64,000 nucleotides of DNA from Streptomyces sp. NBC_01214 (GTDB lineage Bacteria > Actinomycetota > Actinomycetes > Streptomycetales > Streptomycetaceae), in assembly GCF_026340975.1 (NCBI RefSeq), contig NZ_JAPEOS010000003.1, positions 1,116,001 to 1,180,000 of the forward strand. Reading direction: 5' to 3'. The notes below the pieces were generated by a model. That model did no database searches and had not been told where the DNA came from. It worked only from the letters and a program-made list of their open reading frames with translations. This document shows positions 61,261 through 64,000 of this stretch, piece by piece. Each line of letters begins with the position of its first letter. Position 1 is the first letter of the stretch. The position numbers and the translations under genes are program-made.

Positions 61261-62478
61261 ATGGACAACCCACCGAAAAGCGCGAACACCCCGAAGGACC
61301 CGAAGACCGCGCGGAGTTCGACATCAGGGCCGGGAGCGGCCCGCGCGGCCTGGGGCGGGGCGGGCCTCTACGTCCTCGTCGTGGGCCTGCTGATCGGCGG
61401 GGTCCCGTACGCCGCCGGGCCGCTCCTCGGGGCCGTGCTGCTGCTGGCCGTGACCCCGCTCGTCCCCCTGCTGCGGCACCGGCCCCTGGCGGCACTGACC
61501 CTGACCCTCCTCGGCGGCACGCTCGTCGCGGGAGCCGCCCGGGACCACAGCCCGGGCCGGTTCCTCGTCTTCCTCGCCTCGGACCTCGTCCTCGGCCTCG
61601 TCGTCGCCACGCGCCCCCGGCGGGACGCGGTCATCGCCCTCGCCATGGTGCTCGTCGTGGAGCTCCCGGCGGTCGGGTTGATCTCGGTCGGACCGTACGA
61701 CCTGATGAGCACGAGCCTGATCGCCTTCCTGTCGCTGGGCGCCGTCTACACGACCGGTCTGCGCTTCCGCGAGCGCCGGGAGCACACCACCGAACTGCGC
61801 GCGCAGCAGGTGGCCGAGGCCGTGACCGCCGAACGGCTGCGCATCGCACGCGAGTTGCACGACATGGTCGCCCACAGCATCGGCGTGATCGCCATCCAGG
61901 CCGGCGTCGGCAGCAGGGTCATGGACACCCAGCCGGAAGAGGCCCGCGCCGCCCTGCGGGCCATCGAGGCCACCAGCCGCGAGACCCTGTCCGGCCTCCG
62001 CCGTACGCTGATCGCGCTGCGTCGGGCCGAGCCGGACGGCCCCCGGGGGCAGGCGCCGCTCGGTCCCGCCCCCGGGCTGTCGGACCTCGACGCGCTGGTG
62101 GCCACCACCGCCGACGCGGGCGTGCGGGTCGACGTACGGTGGGAGGGGGAGCGCGGTCAACTGCAGCCCGAGACGGACCTCTCGGCGTACCGCATCGTGC
62201 AGGAGGCGCTGACCAACGTGGTCCGCCACGCCGGCACCGGCCACTGCCGGGTCATCATCGGATACGGGGAACAGGAGCTGACCGTGGAGGTCGTCGACGA
62301 CGGGCGCGGCGCGCCCGACGGCATCGGAAGTACCGGATTCGGCATCACGGGCATGCGCGAGCGGGTCAGCCTGCTGCACGGCCGCTTCAGTGCCGGTCCC
62401 CGGGCCGGGGGCGGCTTCCGGGTCGAGGCGGCGCTGCCGCTGCCCCTGGGAGCGGCGGCCGTGGACGGGCTCCGATGA
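61261..62478 (+). CDS. NarL-type sensor histidine kinase
   Basis: This 405-residue membrane kinase has about six membrane segments (residues 35-170) and a HisKA_3 dimerisation/phospho-acceptor region with RELHDMVAHSIGVIAIQAG, and an HATPase domain (VVDDGRGAPDG, GFGITGMRERV). The ATG at 61261 has no strong site. Its stop overlaps the response regulator start as ATGA. The stimulus is unknown; targets may include the divergent ABC ATPase. Confidence 0.92.
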   Translation: MDNPPKSANTPKDPKTARSSTSGPGAARAAWGGAGLYVLVVGLLIGGVPYAAGPLLGAVLLLAVTPLVPLLRHRPLAALTLTLLGGTLVAGAARDHSPGRFLVFLASDLVLGLVVATRPRRDAVIALAMVLVVELPAVGLISVGPYDLMSTSLIAFLSLGAVYTTGLRFRERREHTTELRAQQVAEAVTAERLRIARELHDMVAHSIGVIAIQAGVGSRVMDTQPEEARAALRAIEATSRETLSGLRRTLIALRRAEPDGPRGQAPLGPAPGLSDLDALVATTADAGVRVDVRWEGERGQLQPETDLSAYRIVQEALTNVVRHAGTGHCRVIIGYGEQELTVEVVDDGRGAPDGIGSTGFGITGMRERVSLLHGRFSAGPRAGGGFRVEAALPLPLGAAAVDGLR

Positions 62479-63191
62479 CCGCCGCTCCCGCGCGGGCGAT
62501 CCGCGTCCTGCTCGTGGACGACCAGCCGTTGGTCAGGTCCGGTCTGCGGGTGCTGATGGCCGACACCGCCGACCTGGAGGTCGTCGGCGAGGCCGGTACG
62601 GGCACCGACGGGGTCCGCCTCGCCGCCGAACTGCGCCCCGACGTGGTGGTGATGGACATCCGGATGCCGGGCATGGACGGCATCGAGGCCACCGGGCTGA
62701 TCACCACGGCGACGGAAGCCGTGAAGGTGCTCGTGCTGACCACCTTCGACGAGGACGACCACGTCTACGGGGCGCTGCGCGCCGGCGCGAGCGGGTTCGC
62801 CGTGAAGGACATGGCCGTGGAGGAGATCCTCGCGGCGATCCGGGTGGTCGCCGCGGGGGACGCCCTGATCGCGCCGGGCGTCACCCGCAGGCTGATCGCG
62901 GACTTCGTCCGCGCGCCCGGGCCAGCGGGGCCCGGGCGCGCGGCGCTCGGTCTCGAGGCGCCCGAGGTGCGGGCGCCGCGACCCGCCGCGGGGATCACCG
63001 AGCGCGAGCGGGAGGTGCTGACCCTGGTGGGTCGGGGCCGCTCGAACGGCGAGATAGCCGAGGAGCTGTTCATCTCGGCGGCCACGGCCAAATCGCACGT
63101 CTCGCGTCTGTTCACCAAGCTCGGCGCCCGGGACCGGGTCCAACTCGTCATCATCGCCTACGAGATGGGGCTGGTCGCACCGCCCCGTTGA
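62475..63191 (+). CDS. NarL/FixJ family response regulator
   Basis: This 238-residue regulator has a receiver domain (VDDQPLVRSGLRVLM, phospho-acceptor Asp in VVMDIRMPGMDGIEA) and a C-terminal LuxR helix-turn-helix (TEREREVLTLVGRGRSNGEIAEELFISAATAKSHVSRLFTKL in parts). It is translated with its kinase. A 30-residue Pro/Ala-rich linker separates the domains. Confidence 0.95.
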   Translation: MTAAPARAIRVLLVDDQPLVRSGLRVLMADTADLEVVGEAGTGTDGVRLAAELRPDVVVMDIRMPGMDGIEATGLITTATEAVKVLVLTTFDEDDHVYGALRAGASGFAVKDMAVEEILAAIRVVAAGDALIAPGVTRRLIADFVRAPGPAGPGRAALGLEAPEVRAPRPAAGITEREREVLTLVGRGRSNGEIAEELFISAATAKSHVSRLFTKLGARDRVQLVIIAYEMGLVAPPR

Positions 63192-63263
63192 GGGGCCCGG
63201 GCGCCGGGGCGCCCGTGGTGCCGAGGCGTACGGTGTCGACGCGCGTGGCGCTGAATCGATTCC

Positions 63264-63719
63264 TCAGGCGCTGACGGCCTCGGGGCGGTTCTCGTCCCGC
63301 CGCCCGGAGGAGATTGCCGAACGCGAAGAGAACAGCCCGTCCACCGCCAGGGCTCCGGGGCCGGTGAACACCAGCAGGAGGAAGGCCCAGCAGAACATCG
63401 CCGAGGCCTCGCCGCCGTTCTGCAGCGGCCACAGCGCGTCGGGTTGGTGCACGGTGAAGTACGCGTACGCCATCGAACCGGAGGCGACGAAGGCGGCCGA
63501 CCGAGTGCCGAGACCCAGCAGGACCAGGACACCGCCGACGAGCTGAATGGCGGCGGCGTACCAACCGGGCCAAGACCCGGTGGCAACGGTTCCGCCACCG
63601 TGCGCACCGCCGAGGACACCGAAGAGGGAAGCGGCGCCGTGCGAGGCGAAGAGCAGTCCGGTGACGATCCGGAACAGGCCGAGGGCGTAGGGCTGGGCAT
63701 GGTCGAGACGTGCGTTCAT
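63264..63719 (-). CDS. DoxX family membrane protein
   Basis: This 151-residue protein has four membrane segments and the DoxX pattern (ALGLFRIVTGLLFASHGAASLFG, AAAIQLVGGVLVLLGLGTRSAAFVASGSMAYAYF). Members are linked to thiol and oxidative stress in actinobacteria. The ATG at 63719 has GGAGG upstream. A palindrome GGTTAGG-AACG-CCTAACC stands 72 bases upstream and may be an operator. Confidence 0.88.
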   Translation of the reverse strand: MNARLDHAQPYALGLFRIVTGLLFASHGAASLFGVLGGAHGGGTVATGSWPGWYAAAIQLVGGVLVLLGLGTRSAAFVASGSMAYAYFTVHQPDALWPLQNGGEASAMFCWAFLLLVFTGPGALAVDGLFSSRSAISSGRRDENRPEAVSA

Positions 63720-63790
63720 GGGGGGAGGCTCTTTCGGTTGAGGACGGGTCCCGAAGTCGTGCCGACGTTCTCGAGCGCGGGTGAGCCATA

Positions 63791-63808
63791 GGTTAGGAAC
63801 GCCTAACC
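63791..63808. promoter_or_regulatory. Palindrome upstream of the DoxX gene
   Basis: GGTTAGG (63791-63797) and CCTAACC (63802-63808) form a perfect palindrome with the spacer AACG. It is the best candidate operator for the DoxX gene. No regulator gene lies beside it in the window. Confidence 0.55.
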
Positions 63809-63901
63809 GAGCCGGCAAGCGCGAGTTCCGGCCACCGGCCGAGGAGGCCCGGCGCTACCCCCGCACCTTCGACGCCGCACCGGTGGCGCGCGGAATCGGG
63901 A

Positions 63902-63938
63902 ACCTGCCGGTCCACTCCCCTGTGACGGACCGGCAGGT
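63902..63938. terminator. Hairpin near the window end
   Basis: ACCTGCCGGTCC (63902-63913) and its complement (63927-63938) form a 12-bp stem with a 13-base loop. The stretch from 63720 to the window end shows no gene I can support, so this hairpin may end a gene lying beyond the window. Confidence 0.45.
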
Positions 63939-64000
63939 CCGCGTCTGAGTCCGAGCCTAGGACGGGCCCGCATCCCCGCCTGTGCATCGCGCGCAGGTTT

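Noticed and set aside
63791..63808. Second iron box
   Set aside because: The arms resemble one, but the centre AACG gives the wrong spacing against the 19-base consensus, so I call it only an unidentified palindrome.
63793..63987. 64-codon minus-strand frame at the window end
   Set aside because: It lies over the palindrome and hairpin and shows no recognisable sequence.

Overview
The window is high-GC actinobacterial chromosome and looks like Streptomyces. Reasons: third-position GC bias, GTG/TTG starts and ATGA/GTGA gene overlaps throughout, 2-methylisoborneol genes, a short chaplin, a class F sortase, a ScfR/RamB-type regulator, and several SpoIIE/RsbU-type phosphatases. I saw no rRNA or tRNA genes, no complete insertion sequence and no CRISPR array.

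Layout. 1-1.5 kb: end of a 2-methylisoborneol synthase and the geranyl-diphosphate methyltransferase. 1.5-7.7 kb: FAD oxidase/TetR and MarR/SDR divergent pairs, each with a palindromic operator in the gap, then a 34-residue membrane peptide, a SMI1/KNR4 protein and a secreted NPP1 protein. 7.8-11.6 kb: sugar-type ABC operon (ATPase, permease, lipoprotein). 11.7-14.5 kb: GAF-SpoIIE-HATPase phosphatase. 14.6-20 kb: a possible miniature biosynthetic locus with a cyclase-family hydrolase, an NAD-dependent epimerase and a compact KS-ACP-alpha-oxoamine synthase fusion with no acyltransferase. 20-23.3 kb: ImmA/XRE pair, then TetR plus a multi-pass membrane protein. 23.4-28.6 kb: two-component system, MMPL exporter and DUF2993 protein, all on one strand. 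28.8-29.3 kb: a chimeric relic of a siderophore ABC transporter behind an intact iron box. 29.4-34.8 kb: five-gene valine/isobutyryl-CoA degradation operon in which every junction overlaps. 35.0-35.2 kb: cobalamin riboswitch. 35.3-41 kb: ScfR/RamB-type regulator divergent from isocitrate lyase, malate synthase and 3-hydroxybutyryl-CoA dehydrogenase. 41-48.2 kb: APH-type kinase, S1-domain protein, ZIP transporter, large LuxR (MalT-like) regulator and small proteins. 48.3-54.8 kb: membrane protein, sortase F operon, HD hydrolase, chaplin, a carbonic anhydrase lacking its second zinc motif. 54.9-64 kb: CBM2-GH18 chitinase, VOC protein, membrane PP2C phosphatase, LysR substrate-domain protein/DUF5997 pair, YdeI protein, orphan ABC ATPase, NarL-type two-component system and DoxX protein.

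How parts work together. The 29-41 kb block is a short-chain acyl-CoA and glyoxylate-shunt island: valine-derived isobutyryl-CoA is taken towards propionyl-CoA, while the glyoxylate genes and the acyl-CoA-responsive regulator handle C2/C4 units. A B12 riboswitch points at the valine operon, which would be an unusual target. The most novel-looking item is the KS-ACP-AOS protein, which should join an acyl chain to an amino acid by decarboxylative condensation. Domain names are recognised from sequence motifs by eye; no database search was run.
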